A stretch of DNA of 64,000 nt from Sinonovacula constricta (Eukaryota > Mollusca > Bivalvia > Cardiida > Solecurtidae), in NCBI GenBank assembly GCA_007844125.1, contig CM017561.1:28580693-28644692 (forward strand). Direction: 5' to 3'. A model generated the notes under the pieces. The model was given only the letters and a program-made list of their open reading frames with translations. It was not told where the DNA came from and did not search any database. Shown in pieces: positions 12,601 to 26,062 of the stretch. The position numbers and the translations under genes are program-made. Position 1 is the stretch's first letter. Each line of letters starts with the position of its first letter.

Positions 12601-13445
12601 TGTGTGGGCTTTACCTTTCGATTTTGCATTGTATGACAAATTCTCCCGTATGATCGATTGTCCCCAATCACATCATTTGAATTTTGGTTTCAAAACCAAA
12701 CTAAAGGATTATGAAGCTAACGTTTAGCAATTCTTATATTAATAGAAATTACTTCAAACGATATGTGTAAAGGAACAACGTCGTCTCTTATATACAGCAA
12801 AGTGCCAGTTGAAGGGACTAAAACGAACAGCAACTGAACGCTGGCTTAGAAAACGAGTGCTTCTATAATGCATAGTTTTGTCCCGTGATCATTTGGCCCA
12901 TTTTTACCTGACTTTCCGACATGTATGTAAACATAACCAATAGGACATCAAAGGAAAACATGACATCAAAAAGAAAAAAAAGCTTCAATTAAGTAGTATT
13001 CATTTGTTACATAATTTCATTTGGGGCGAGTAGTAGGAAATGATCTTCAGTCACAATCGATAAATATGTACAAGAACATTTCATACGGGTCTTTTTCATT
13101 ATTCATCTAATCTATGGATGATCGATTATCATTTGTCTTGTAATTAAATATTTATCGTCTAAAATATTCGGCGCAGCAGATGGCCCGACTGTATAAAATA
13201 ACATTGTGGGAAGAATTCTGACATCGATCCGAAATGATGCGAATACAACGTCACATTCTGTTCTAAAGTTACTAAAAACACGCAATTTCTACAACCTATC
13301 AAAATTTCCGTAGTCTACAAGATTTTCGTAACGTTCTTGAATATTTATGTCAATTTTATCAGCGCCATTATCGTCGGATTTATTACTATTATCTTCTTTA
13401 CCCTCATCATATACAAAAACAAATACAAATTATGTATATATTAAA
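12601..13445. other. Intergenic, nothing recognised
   Basis: AT-rich single-copy-looking DNA between the SINE B copy and the minisatellite. No open frame with codon-like composition and no splice-site pairs stood out. Confidence 0.5.
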
Positions 13446-14870
13446 GAAAGACCGCAAAACATGTCTATGTAGAACCACCGGCGTACCGCATATCAGTCTC
13501 GGTAGAACCACCGACGTACCGCATATCAGTCTCGGTAGAACCACCGACGTACCGCATATCAGTCTCGATAGAACCACCGATGTACCGCATGTCGGTCTCG
13601 GTAGAACCACCGACGTTCCGCATGTCAGTCTCGGTAGAACCACCGACGTTCCGCATGTCAGTCTCGTTAGAACCACCGATGTACCGCATGTCGGTCTCGG
13701 TAGAACTACCGACGTTCCGCATGTCAGTCTCGTTAGAACCACCGACGTACCGCATATCAGTCTCGGTAGAACTACCGACGTTCCGCATGTCAGTCTCGTT
13801 AGAACCACCGACGTACCGCATATCGGTCTCGGTAGAACCACCGACGTACCGCATATCAGTCTCGGTAGAACCACCGACGTTCCGCATATCAGTCTCGGTA
13901 GAACCACCGACGTACCGCATATCAGTCTCGGTAGAACCACCGACGTACCGCATGTCAGTCTCGGTAGAACCACCGACGTACCGCATGTCAGTCTCGGTAG
14001 AACCACCGACGTACCGCATATCAGTCTCGGTAGAACCACCGACGTACCGCATGTCAGTCTCGGTAGAACCACCGACGTACCGCATATCAGTCTCGGTAGA
14101 ACCACCGACGTACCGCATGTCAGTCTCATTAGAACCACCGACGTACCGCATATCAGTCTCGGTAGAACCACCGACGTTCCGCATGTCAGTCTCGTTAGAA
14201 CCACCGACGTACCGCATATCAGTCTCGTTAGAACCACCGACGTTCCGCATGTCAGTCTCGGTAGAATCACCGACGTACCGCATATCAGTCTCAGTAGAAC
14301 CACCGACGTTCCGCATGTCGGTCTCGGTAGAACCACCGACGTACCGCATATCAGTCTCGGTAGAACTACCGACGTTCCGCATGTCAGTCTCGTTAGAACC
14401 ACCGACGTACCGCATATCGGTGTCGGTAGAACCACCGACGTACCGCATATCAGTCTCGGTAGAACCACCGACGTACCGCATATCAGTCTCGGTAGAACCA
14501 CCGACGTACCGCATGTCAGTCTCGGTAGAACTACCGACGTTCCGCATATCAGTCTCGGTAGAACCACCGACGTACCGCATGTCAGTCTCGTTAGAACCAC
14601 CGACGTACCGCATATCAGTCTCGGTAGAACCACCGGCGTTCCGCATGTCAGTCTCGTTAGAACCACCGACGTACCGCATATCAGTCTCGGTAGAACCACC
14701 GACGTACCGCATGTCAGTCTCGTTAGAACCACCGACGTACCGCATATCAGTCTCGGTAGAACCACCGACGTTCCGCATGTCAGTCTCTGTAGAACCACCG
14801 ACGTACCGCATATCAGCTGAAAGATCACCCCACATAAAGTCCTCCCTTTTCCCCAAACGGGACTCGAACG
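13446..14870 (-). repeat. 33-bp minisatellite expanded inside a family C SINE
   Basis: About 41 units of 33 bp run from about 13470 to 14817. The unit core is GAACCACCGACGTACCGCAT followed by ATCAGTCTCGGTA. Two variants alternate often: GTACCGCATATCAGTCTCGG and GTTCCGCATGTCAGTCTCGT. Because 33 is a multiple of three and the unit has no stop in several frames, long shadow frames of 435-489 codons appear on both strands; they are products of the repeat and not genes. The left flank (GACCGCAAAACATGTC) and right flank (TCAGCTGAAAGATCACCCCA) match the SINE at 8982-9157 on both sides of its single unit, so the array grew from within a SINE. Confidence 0.92.
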
Positions 14871-14944
14871 GGACAACCGAAATATAGATATGGCATGAAT
14901 TCCAGCAAAATAGTTATTACATTGTTCATGATATTTCCTTTATT

Positions 14945-15205
14945 GATGGGATGGGATGGGATTAGCCGGCATTTTTTGCCGATACTGCGCAGCGACATTT
15001 CTATCATTATAGCTCAGGGGCACTTATTAGGTGCCCAGGGACTGAACCCGGCCGGTCCATTATACTGACACCGACGAGTCAGGCGTAATGCTGTCCCCTT
15101 AGCCGCGAGCGTTAGGAAGGAAGCCATTACTACCAACTTTAAAGTCTTTGGTATGACCCGGCCGGGGTTCGAACCCACGACCTCCTGATCCGCAAGCCTT
15201 TTCGT
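14945..15205 (-). mobile_element. SINE family B copy (antisense)
   Basis: Reverse complement of the 12345-12600 element in the same order: GATGGGATGGGATGGGATTA tail, GGGGCACTTATTAGGTGCCC hairpin, ACTGACACCGACGAGTCAGG, CTACCAACTTTAAAGTCTTT and a head with GGGGTTCGAACCCACGACCT. The two copies lie inverted around the minisatellite. Confidence 0.8.
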
Positions 15206-16317
15206 TATTGATCTTCAATTAAAATCATCACACACGTGTAAACATTTCTAACGGGGCTTTCGTCTGAGTACACGCTCATGGCTAATGAACTATACACGAC
15301 ACATATGCGAACCTATATTTAAACAGGGATATTGATCTGTAGGAATAGTGTCAGTAATCCCTTCAGCAATGCCGGCAAGCTCGCCTCTATTCAGACATTG
15401 TCCTAGAAATGTGACCATTGATTCAAGGTCAAACTAACCACTCCGAACGTATACACGTACTTGACTTATTTCATATCGTTCACGCTTTGCCGTCATATAC
15501 ACAATATGTAAATATGATCTTAAATAACTATGTTTCGCTGACCATTTTAATTGAATGTCCATTCTTTGACAAGCACCCGTCAACAGTTGCAGGAAACATG
15601 AAAAACAACAACAAATAAAACAACAACTCTGGAGATAATAATGTTGGTTACGAAAACAAAAGTCAATACCTTCATTGGCATCCAGATATTCTGTTTTTGG
15701 ATATCGATATACTTACTGTTTCAAATCGGATTTCGTCACATTTATTTTATGTGGTTGTACCATAGCGAGCAGTTAAATGCACTAATCCCAGCTCGCTTGC
15801 ATTTGACATATTTGTCATGATACATTATCTGGTCATTTTTAGTTTGACCAAATGTCTATTTTCTAATTAATATTCTGTTCCTATCAGCTGTGATAATGGT
15901 ATTAACATATCAATTTTTCTCTCTTAATAATAGCATTTTACTAAATTGTAATATGTTCATTGCAGGCACTGCTAATATTTTCATATTTATGCAATGAGAT
16001 GATAAAAATGATTTTTTTCCAGGAATGTTTGTATTCAACGTTAAAATATAGTATTTAAATATAAAGTTTGCGAGAATAGAAAAGTTCTTGTTTAGTTGTT
16101 TAAACCAAAACAGTTTTTCTATGTATACAAATTTGTCTTTTACTGGTTGTCATAAGTTTGTTATTGTTATTTTCTTTTGCTCATGTGTACATTGTGTATT
16201 GTGTATTAATTTCAACATATTCTATTGTAATAAAAACCTGTAATGTGTAAAATAAAATACGTGTAATAAAACTTGTTGATGACGTTCTTTTTGCACCATT
16301 GATCGTTAACAACCTCG
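15206..16317. other. Intergenic, nothing recognised
   Basis: AT-rich DNA leading into the C-run satellite. No supported gene or repeat. Confidence 0.5.
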
Positions 16318-17815
16318 TCACAAGAAATGCACCCTCGTCCCTGCCATCAGATGAAATGCCTCCCTCATGATATAAACGCACTCCTTATCACATGAAATGC
16401 GCCCCGTCCCTTCCGTCAGATGAAATGCCCCCCTCATGATATAAATGCCCCCCCCCCCCCTTATCCCATGAAATGCGTCCCCGTCCCTGCCGTCAGATGA
16501 AATGCCCCCCCCCCCCCTCATGATATAAATGCCCCCCTTATCACATGAAATGCGCCCCCGTTGAAATGCGTCCCCGTCCCTGCCGTCAGATGAAATGCCC
16601 CCCATGATATAAATGCCCCCCCTTATCACATGAAATGCCCCCCTCATGAGATAAATGCCCCCCTTATCACATGAAATGCGCCCCCGTCCCTGCCATCAGA
16701 TGAAATGCCCCCTTCTTGATAGAAATGCCCCCCTTATCACATGAAATGCGCCCCCGTTCCTGCCATTAGATGAAATGCCCCCCTCATGATATAAATGGTC
16801 CTCTTATCACATGAAATGCGCCCCCGTCCCTGCCATCAGATGAAATGCCCCCCTCATGATATAAATGGCCCCTTTATCACATGAAATGCGCCCCCGTCCC
16901 TGCCATCAGATGAAATGCTCCCCCCCCTCATGATATAAATGCCCCCCTTATCACATGAAATGCGCCCCCTCATGATATAAATGGCCCCCTTATCACATGA
17001 AATGCGCCCCGTCCCTGCCATCAGATGAAATGCCCCCTCCCCTCATGATATAAATGCCCCCCTTATCACATGAAATGCGCCCCCGTCCTTGCCATCAGAT
17101 GAAATGCCCCCCCCCCCCCCTCATGATATAAATGCCCCCCTTATCACATGAAATGCGCCCCCGTCCCTGCCATCAGATGAAATGCCCCCCCCCCTCATGA
17201 TATAAATGACCCCCTTATCACACGAAATGCCCCCCTTCTTGATAGAAATGCCCCCCCCCCCTTATCACATGAAATGCGCCCCCGTCCCTGCCATCAGATG
17301 AAATGCCCCCTTCATGATATAAATGCCCCCCTTATCACATGAAATGCGCCCCGTCCCTGCCATCAGACGAAATGCCCCCCTCATGATATAAATGCCCCCC
17401 TTATCACATGAAATGCGCCCCGTTCCTGTCATCAGATGAAATGCCCCACCCCGCTCATGATATAAATGCCCCCCTTATCACATGAAATGCGCCCCCGTCC
17501 CTGCCATCAGATGAAATGCACCCCTCATGATATAAATGCCCCCCCCCCCCTTATCACATGAAATGCTCCCCCATCCCTTCCATCATCAGATGAAATGCCT
17601 CCCTCATGATATAAATGGCCCCCATGATATAAATGCCCCCCCCCATGATATAAATGCCCCCCATATCACATGAAATGCGCCCCGTGCCTGTCATCAGATG
17701 AAATGCGCCCCCGTCCCCTGCCATCAGATGAAATGCCCCCATCATGATATAAATCCCCCCCCCCCCCCCCCCCCCCCCTTATCACATGAAATGCCCCTTC
17801 ATCACAGGTTATGCC
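16318..17815. repeat. C-run satellite, unit about 70 bp
   Basis: Around twenty units built from three phrases: TTATCACATGAAATGCGCC, GTCCCTGCCATCAGATGAAA and CTCATGATATAAATG, separated by C runs of 4-22 bases. Run lengths vary strongly between units. The minus strand therefore has many closely spaced G runs. Short minus-strand frames are by-products. Decayed phrases of the same kind (ACATGAAATGATTTCACCCC, CACATGAAATAATT, ACTTTAAATGCCCCC) persist at about 18994-19165 and 19890-19970, so the array was once longer. Confidence 0.93.
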
Positions 17816-17911
17816 CCAAAGTTAAAAATTGTATAGTGTACCCTACTGCTGTCAACCATCCGAAAATTTGTTAAGATAAAATATGCTAATCAATGACAAA
17901 TAATGATGAAA

Positions 17912-18449
17912 TTAAAGGTGGTATCCGACAGTTTGCCTATATAAAATACACATAACAATATCGGGCCACTGCTTTTGGGAATTTGGGCTTAACCTTTGTA
18001 AAAGTTTATGCTTTAGCCTTAATAAATACGATTTTGAACACTAACCGAAGTGCTGGACAGAATTAATCGCCAAAAAAAACAAACGAACAACAACCCACAA
18101 CAAAAAACAAAAACACTCTGTGTATTCTTTCCAGGTGTATAAAAAGCCCTACAGTGGTCACTGCTAAAAACAGATATCGACTTAAGAGCAAATTACCCGG
18201 ATAATTATACAACTTGATCTCCAAGTAAGTGGTCACGTTGTTTCCTAAGTTTAAATATAGCTATCTCTGCAGCGTGGCACGGATAGGAAATGCCTGTTTG
18301 CAATGACTGGTGCTGATTTATGCTTGACTGTTCACAAATATCTAGGACATTAATGAACAGCATTTTGCAGGAACTTTTCAAATAACAATGACTTATTTGG
18401 TTATGTGAGAAAATTAATTTTGGTCTAAACTTTCGGATACCACCTTTAA
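17912..18449. mobile_element. TTAA-flanked miniature inverted-repeat element
   Basis: Termini AGGTGGTATCCGACAGTTT (17916-17934) and AAACTTTCGGATACCACCT (18427-18445) are inverted repeats matching at 18 of 19 positions. Each is flanked by TTAA (17912-17915 and 18446-18449), the target duplication used by piggyBac-type transposases. The interior of about 490 bp has no long frame, so this is a non-autonomous element. Family assignment rests on the TTAA alone. Confidence 0.8.
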
Positions 18450-21400
18450 AGTATTTGTTAAATCAGACGGTTTTTCCTGTATCCGCCATCTTATAGTCGT
18501 TGATACATTATACGAAACGCAATAAAAAAGTAAACGGAATTTTGAAATATTTCGGCAAGCATCATTTATCTTGCGGAGAGAAAACATTTCGTCTAAAATC
18601 AATCCTTAATGTTTATGCCAACTTTCGGTTTATTCTTCCAACGAAGCATCTTGGTAATTTAGGAAGAGATAGATTGCGTCTAAACTGTTCCGTTGTGATT
18701 GGTATAAAAAGAAACGAGGAAAAGGATTTATTTTTGTACAAAGTATGACATTGACAACTTGTGTTTAAAGTTTTGTTGAGAAATGTTTTATTTAACCGTA
18801 TAAACTATTCTGAAGACGTGAATTAACCCATGTCATAAACATTGCTACTCAAACTTTAAAATCGACGCACCGATTACTACATACTTAAGGGCAGCGAAAG
18901 AATCCAGCTTATTGGGAAAAAAGAAAAAAAGTAAAGCATTAAAATATGAATGTTAACTGTGAAATATCATATGCTAGGTCAGATTTATAGGCCTACACCC
19001 ATAACATGAAATGATTTCACCCCTCATCACATGAAATAATTCCGAACTCATTATATGAAGTACCCCCTTACCTAATATTACCTAATATGGTCCCACCCCT
19101 CGTTACTTTAAATGCCCCCCCCCCCCTTTACTTGAAGAAATTCACACCCTACATCCTATGAGATGTCATCTCTTTACATGTACATGAAGTAATTCACTAG
19201 TTTATATAATACTATATATTAGTCAAACCTTCATGACAGTAAATAGTCCTTTACATAAATTGTTCATTCACACTCACAGAGCATGGCCCCCCAATCAAAT
19301 GCAGATCTATGTCCCAAATCCTTATTCCACGAATGGTGAAATGTACCACCCTATAGATAGTTTCCACATCAGTGAAGATCCCTTATCTTGGCAGCCATCT
19401 TTGATGGTAACTTCAAGGGATTTTCATATAAATTGTACAGAAGGGTAAATTTTATTTTCTTGTAATTTCTTCATTTGTGGTCCGAAAATTAAAGGCTATA
19501 CACCACTGGAAAGCTCTTGAAATTCATATTTTTAGAATATCAATATTTTTACAATTGATAAATGCACACAGAATTAATACACAGAAATAAATGAAACTAG
19601 AGGCTCATACTTAAACAAATGAACAGTGTATCATTTTCGGTTGTATTTCTTTAAACTTTTAAACTATCAAAATAAAGTTTTGATATCTAAAATACTTTAT
19701 AAAAGCTGTTAAATTTGATATAAAATTCAGTAAAATAGACCTAAAATTAAAAACACAGTAGTGAGTTTAATACAGCACATATTTCCCAATTTCGGCCTGC
19801 ATTAGATTCTGCCCACAAAGATGGCTGCCTTAAACTGTCTTATCATTGTCGATGACATCACATGGAAACTATGTATTTTCACTGTATATGCCCTTACTTG
19901 ACCCCACGCCCTTGCATAAAATGCACTCCATCACCTGGCATGAAAAGTTTTGACCCTGCAACAAAACTTGAACAATGGTCTATACGCAGAGGTGAGCAGA
20001 GGATTCGGAGGAGAGGGGGTGGGGTGGGGGGTACAAAACAAGAAAAAAGATACCACGACTATGACAACTCATCTTATGTTTAAGCACCTCTTAACAACGC
20101 TTTCTGCGAATTGTCGTATGTGGCCATTTAAAGCACGGTCACACTCTTAAAACTGAAATGATATCCACAAAAATACTAATTATAAAATATAAGACGAGCT
20201 ACACCAGAATGCTATTTCTAGTACAAGAGTAATGCACGAATAATGCGCATTTAACTAAACGCTATACTGCCCCAAATAGTCGAATTTCTAGAATTAATTA
20301 ATTCTTTTTTTTATTTTTAGTGTTTAATACTCAAATATAGTTTGAAATCCCTACCTTTCAAGGACTGGTTAATGGTCCCGCGTAGTTCTTCCCCGCTGCA
20401 CAAATCATGCAGAATTAGTTTCACCAAGCTAACTAGGTAGAAATAGCCCTCCGGTGTATTCCCACTGTACATGCGATATTTCCAATCGAAATACACACGG
20501 TTTACAAATACAGACTATCAAAACACAGAAGGTCAATAGAACACTTAAAACGGTATCACTCGTTGTTTCCGGGCCGAGAATTCCAATATGCCAATTTGGC
20601 ACACTTCAAGAATCGTGTGTCCGAATTATGTGCTAGATCATCGATTGTTACATGTATTTCCTTCCGATTGGAGCCAGAAATGTTACACCATAGCCTGTGA
20701 ACGGTTATAAAGCCATACGCTATGTCTACAAGCTATCTTCCCCTTCCAATACTGTCCTATGTAGGTAGGTAGGGGTTTGTTCTTTACGCAGTGAAGCCTA
20801 TGTTGTTATTTAAGCACATTGAACTGATCTTTGTTAGCTCAAGGTTCCCGATTTATTAGTGTCTACGCATGTAGCTAATTTTACACTGGCGGAACTATGG
20901 CATGGTTTGGAAGGGGCTAGGTTATAGAACATTTTAGTGTTTATTTATAAATAACAAAAGTGTAAAATTGTAATAAGTACACTGCGAACCGAGATGTAAT
21001 TTGCATACAATAAAGTATTATATGTCATGTAAGTATAAAAAACAACATCTTGTATACAAGTTTTTTTTTATCAAAACAACAACATACTATGATCGCCATT
21101 TGTGGGGACGAGGGTGGGTTAGATTGTTGGGTGCTCTTACCAGTGATAATATATTAAACATGTATATTGATTTGCACTGAAAATATTTTGTTACAACAGG
21201 TCCCATTGGATCGGGTATATTATGAAGATAATAAATCGTCTCTTATATTGTTAATTGTAAACATGTCACAATAATTAATGAATACATGGCTCGCTAATGC
21301 GCATCCGAGGTTACAACGTATTTTAGGAGACTATTTCACTCACGCATCGTGTTCATACGTTTTGGCAATCCGTTATTTTGAAAAAGTTTATGTAGGATTA

Positions 21401-21984
21401 TAATTTATGAATTTAAATATTGACTTGTTCAACTCAGTCTCACCGTGTTTTATATTTAATCTATAAAACGTTATCATGTACAAGTAGTAATAATTGACGT
21501 AGCTCTATGAAGTTAATAAAATGCACAATTTTCGCCACAAACATAAAGTGCATTTTTGCATTTAGTGCAACTTTAACATCAAGACAGTAATTGATAGTTT
21601 AATTTAATTAAATCGACATATAGCTGGAGTTCGCTGATCACATTCTACACCATTTACAGAAACCTAATTAGTTGGTGCTTGGCAGTCTTAAAGTTCAATC
21701 GCTATACTACAATAAATTGCGCCCCACATACAGTTTGACGCATACGTTAGATCCATCCGTGTAACGTACGGGCAGGGTGATTATATAGTACATTGTAAAG
21801 GTTATGTTACCACACGGTAATAAATGTTAAATGACCATATCCCGGGTCACAATGGCGTGTATACACTAGTCACGTTGTCATGTCATGCGCTATTGAAGTG
21901 TATGAAGGTGTACTTTATAGAACAAAAGTTAATGCCGTCGCCGAGAGCGGCAACCTTTATTACGATTTAACATTGTATTAACCG
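18450..21984. other. Gene-free stretch with satellite relics
   Basis: Holds decayed C-run satellite phrases (18994-19165, 19890-19970). Between them, GGCAGCCATCTTTGA (about 19389) and CAAAGATGGCTGCC (about 19818) face each other as an inverted pair. Nothing else is supported. Confidence 0.5.
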
Positions 21985-22109
21985 AAAATGACCAACAAAG
22001 ACAGACATAGAGCAACAATTAGGGAAAATTTCTTAAGTATTAAAGGGTAGATTATCGTGTATTAAGAAAATTTTATAGATGGTTTATATATAACAGGACC
22101 TGTATATCA

Positions 22110-22535
<426 letters not shown>

Positions 22536-23115
22536 CCCTGCAGTTTATATACTAAATTAGTTGTTTTCTTAATTAATTATGTAAATGTTGGTCCAAGGTA
22601 TAAGATTGTCCAGGCTCACATGTGCAACTGCGATGCGGAAACTCCTTTGTTGACTGCTCTGTTTACAACATTCTATTTGTACATTATCTTCCGGCTTTTT
22701 TTCTGCATTAACTTTTTCTTGTATTGATAATAATAGGTTTTATAAATGTCTATGGGTTGACGTCACAGCTTTGAGACGCGATATTTATAATCTTTTTAAC
22801 GGTTATGTTTATGCTAATTCAGCAGTAAAGTGACCACATTGTTTTGGATCTATTATGGTGTTTGATATCTAAAATAACAACTTCTTCAGTTAAAAAAAGT
22901 TAGAACTGTGACAAAAACTGAATTAAAACCTTATTAATATCAATTGTTGAGTCGTATTTTTATATTACATGACTGCACTAGTTCGTAGGCAAGGGCAGAC
23001 TGCACTAATTATCACAGACTTATACAGAAACATTTTAACAGAGATGTGTAAAATTTCTTCGTCATTCAAGTTTTGTTAGGATTTAAACAGTGTTGTTGTC
23101 CTTTTATGGTTACTA

Positions 23116-23145
23116 TGTATTTAGTGCCTACGCGCACTAAATACA
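23116..23145. other. Perfect 12-bp hairpin
   Basis: TGTATTTAGTGC and GCACTAAATACA are exact complements around the six-base loop CTACGC. No gene end is adjacent, so the role is unknown. Confidence 0.7.
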
Positions 23146-23419
23146 GACATGGTCTGACAAGTCTCGATTGGTAGACAAATTAATTCCCACGCACATTTTG
23201 CTGTAGATGAGATTTTTCCATCCGTTTTGAATTTCCAGCCACTCATGTGACCTCGGTCAAACGGTGCTTATGTGAATTGTGCCAAATATGAATGTACAGA
23301 TAAATACCTAGTTCAATTTATTTCGGAATTTGTAATTATAATGACTTATATGCGCCTTGAATTACATAATTAGATTACATACAAAGTACGTGAGCATATA
23401 TACGAAACAATATCGGTAC

Positions 23420-23785
23420 GAATTAACATTGTAATGACCTAAAATGACCAGCAAAGACAATCACAGTCCATCAATTCGGGGAAAGAAATCTTAAGTATCA
23501 AAGGGTAAATTATCTGATATTAAGACTACTTTATGGATGGTTGATCTGGATGTTGATTTATTTGTTAAAACAGGACCTGTATATATACTAAATGAGTTGT
23601 TGTTCTGTTAATTAATTATGTAAATGTTGGTCAAGGCTCATATATTCAACGGCGTTGCAAAACATTTGTTTTGTTGAATGCTCTGTTTGTAACATTCTAT
23701 TGTTACATTGTATTCAGGCGGTTTTGTTGCTCTGCATCAACTTTTTCTTCTAATGATTTCAACCTCTCTTTGGCTGACCACATCA
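23420..23785 (+). repeat. Local direct duplication, copy 2 (uninterrupted)
   Basis: Counterpart of 21985-22740 lacking the miniature element, so it shows the pre-insertion structure. Confidence 0.8.
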
Positions 23786-24424
23786 TAAGTAATAATATCA
23801 AAATATATGTAACAAATCAGATATCCATTAAGTCGAGAAATGTGTATATGTTTATGCCTGTAAAGCGATTTATCAAGCAAACTAAAATGACCACGTAATA
23901 TATTTATATAGCTACGACCTATTGTTCATCTTTGATATTGCATTATGTTGTTTGTATTACATTATGCAGGTATCTTTTTATGGTTTAGAGCTCGAGTAGA
24001 ACCAGTGTCGTGTATCACTGTTTCGGTGTCAGTCTGGTTTAAACCGTTTGTTAAGTGAACTTAATTGATTGCAAGGCGTTTGTACTTTGAATGGAGCAAA
24101 GTCAGGATTAACGGTGTTTTTGATATAATATACTGTTAAAACGTTAACATTTAAATACTGTTTTACTAGAGCGTTACTAAAATAGGTGTGTTATTGTTTA
24201 TGTATGGGTCCACCTTAGTACAATGGGAATAACTGTTATTAGGTCAAATAGCTTGCCGATCGCAGTTGTCTCCCGTGCACTAGAATTGTTTGACTGGATA
24301 AAAGAAATGATGCCACCTTCTTGTCAAATGAGACATTGTACTACGTTTATTGATAGTAGTTTAACTGTTTATTGCGGCGTGGCATTTGTTAGGCTAAGCA
24401 CCCCAGTCGATCCCTTTAGCCGAC

Positions 24425-24600
24425 TGACAGTTTAAAGGCGGTAACTGTTGGGTTTGCTCTTTTTGGTTAAATGACTCATCACAGATTTGTTCTTAATTTT
24501 ACATTTGGCTTGCATTTGCATACCTTTGTTCTGTGCCTTTTCAAATTATGGTCTATGTTGCAATGCTCCTAGGACTTTGTCATATATTCTTTTTCATTTT
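24425..24600 (-). repeat. Dispersed repeat R1, copy without SINE
   Basis: Minus-strand copy of the R1 sequence seen in both palindrome arms and at 48240-48465 and 57835-58060. Shared blocks include AAATGACTCATCACA, ATTTGTTCTT, CTGTGCCTTTTC, ATGTTGCAATGCTC and AGGACTTTGTCATATATT. It runs straight through the point where the palindrome copies carry a family A SINE. Confidence 0.75.
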
Positions 24601-24669
24601 TCTCTTTGTAGTACTTCACCCACTTATGAGCCTGATTATGAGCAGTAAAGGGTTTACCTGACTGTATTT

Positions 24670-26062
24670 AGTGAAGTACAGTGAAGAAACTCCGCACTCA
24701 GATCCGGAAAGACGAGAACAGACGAGAACAGGAAACAGAAGAGCGTCGGATCAGAATACCGAAAAAGGCGCGGAATTGTATGTTACTACACTTAATGGCT
24801 CCAAGAATCGTATCAGAGTCATCGAACAGAGGATACAGCTTGAGTGTTTCGCGATGGAAACTTGGACGAAGAAGGAAGAATTTAGAACTCATCAGTTCAC
24901 TCATGATTACGCGAATACACTAGTGTCACAGAGAAACTGTTGTCATGGCTGACACGCTATAACACGACTGACAGTATTAATGACTTGCTCACTCAAAGAG
25001 AAATAGCAACAGAGTTTCAGTGTAACTTTGAAGTAGTGATCAAAGAGATGCGAGACCAATTAGCTCACTCTACGGAACAATCCGATTATCGGGGTTCTTG
25101 CGCCAAGTCTGAATATTATCCAGAAAAGCATTCAGACACGGGATCAAGGCATTATAGTTACAACATTGTTGACAAGCAATCAAGACATACATGTATATCC
25201 ACTTCATCCACGGCGCTTCTCTAAGAGAAAAAGGCTAAAGCTGAAGCTGCAAAGGCTTACTTACGAGTTGCAATAAAAAAACTGAACTGAAAATGCACCA
25301 AGCAGCATTGCACATAAAAAAGTCGCAAAAGAAAAACGAACTAAAAATGTAAGATCCAAACGAGACGCGGAGATAGCAAATGCAGAGTATGAGGCAGTAC
25401 GAGATATGGAATCGGCTGATAACAGAACAGAAGTAAATAGTGTTGTTAGTGAAAGGACAGAACAATATGTTAAAGAACAGAGACAATTTGTTACGAACGA
25501 ATATGACTATACTGTAAAACTGGAAGTTAATGAAAATCAGAACTCAAAGGGACAAAGTGATAGTATACAGTTTACCGAACTTTCACGTTTCCTTTTGGAA
25601 AAGGATATATTGCTGTCGAGATTTATTCAGTTTAACAGTAAACCGGAAATCTTCACCACATAGAGGTTTTAGGAATTTGGCAAGTGAGTTAAAACGTAAC
25701 GAAATACGAAAAAGCAGACCGGCTTGCCAAATAGTTGGGCCCAAAATCAGGTCAGTACGCTAAAAATAAGATGTCAAATATTCAAAATGTAGAACGATGC
25801 GTGGAAAAAAATTGGGAACGTCAAGATGAATGTTACGGATAACCGAGTTAAATGAATCGTCAGTTCGTCAGAAACTAGAAAAAAATCCCAAAACTGACAA
25901 GTAAGGATAGAGAGAAGTACTATGATCGGCATAATATCTTAGCATATTTTGTCACTGGAGTCAGAAGTGAAATTACAACCACTTATGTCTTACTTTAACA
26001 CATCAATCGGTGTAAACCCAATTGTGAGCAAGTTACTAATAGGAATTCAGTCAAAGTAGCGA
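24670..26062 (+). pseudogene. Decayed BEL/Pao-type gag region
   Basis: Broken frames on the plus strand give a basic, lysine- and glutamate-rich coiled-coil-like N-terminal part (24690-25420) and then a recognisable capsid-like part: FLLEKDILLSRFIQFNSKPE at about 25588-25650, a segment with ASELKRNEI, CQIVGPKIRS and RQKLEKNPK around 25680-25900, and a frame-shifted match to the SYF.TSIGVNPIV block at about 25985-26030. This order is typical of gag-like proteins of BEL/Pao LTR retrotransposons. Several stops and frameshifts make it non-functional. No LTR was identified. The homology ends at the outer edge of the giant palindrome (26068), so the palindrome either inserted into or truncated this element. 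Confidence 0.72.

Noticed and set aside
13407..14887. Four overlapping open frames of 435-489 codons on both strands
   Set aside because: They follow from a stop-free 33-bp unit; frames on both strands are equally open and consist only of the repeated peptide.
16181..17745. Glycine- and methionine-rich minus-strand frames in the C-run satellite
   Set aside because: They are translations of the repeat, broken at every change of C-run length.
16318..17815. CRISPR-like array
   Set aside because: Eukaryotic context, and the units are tandem repeats without unique spacers.
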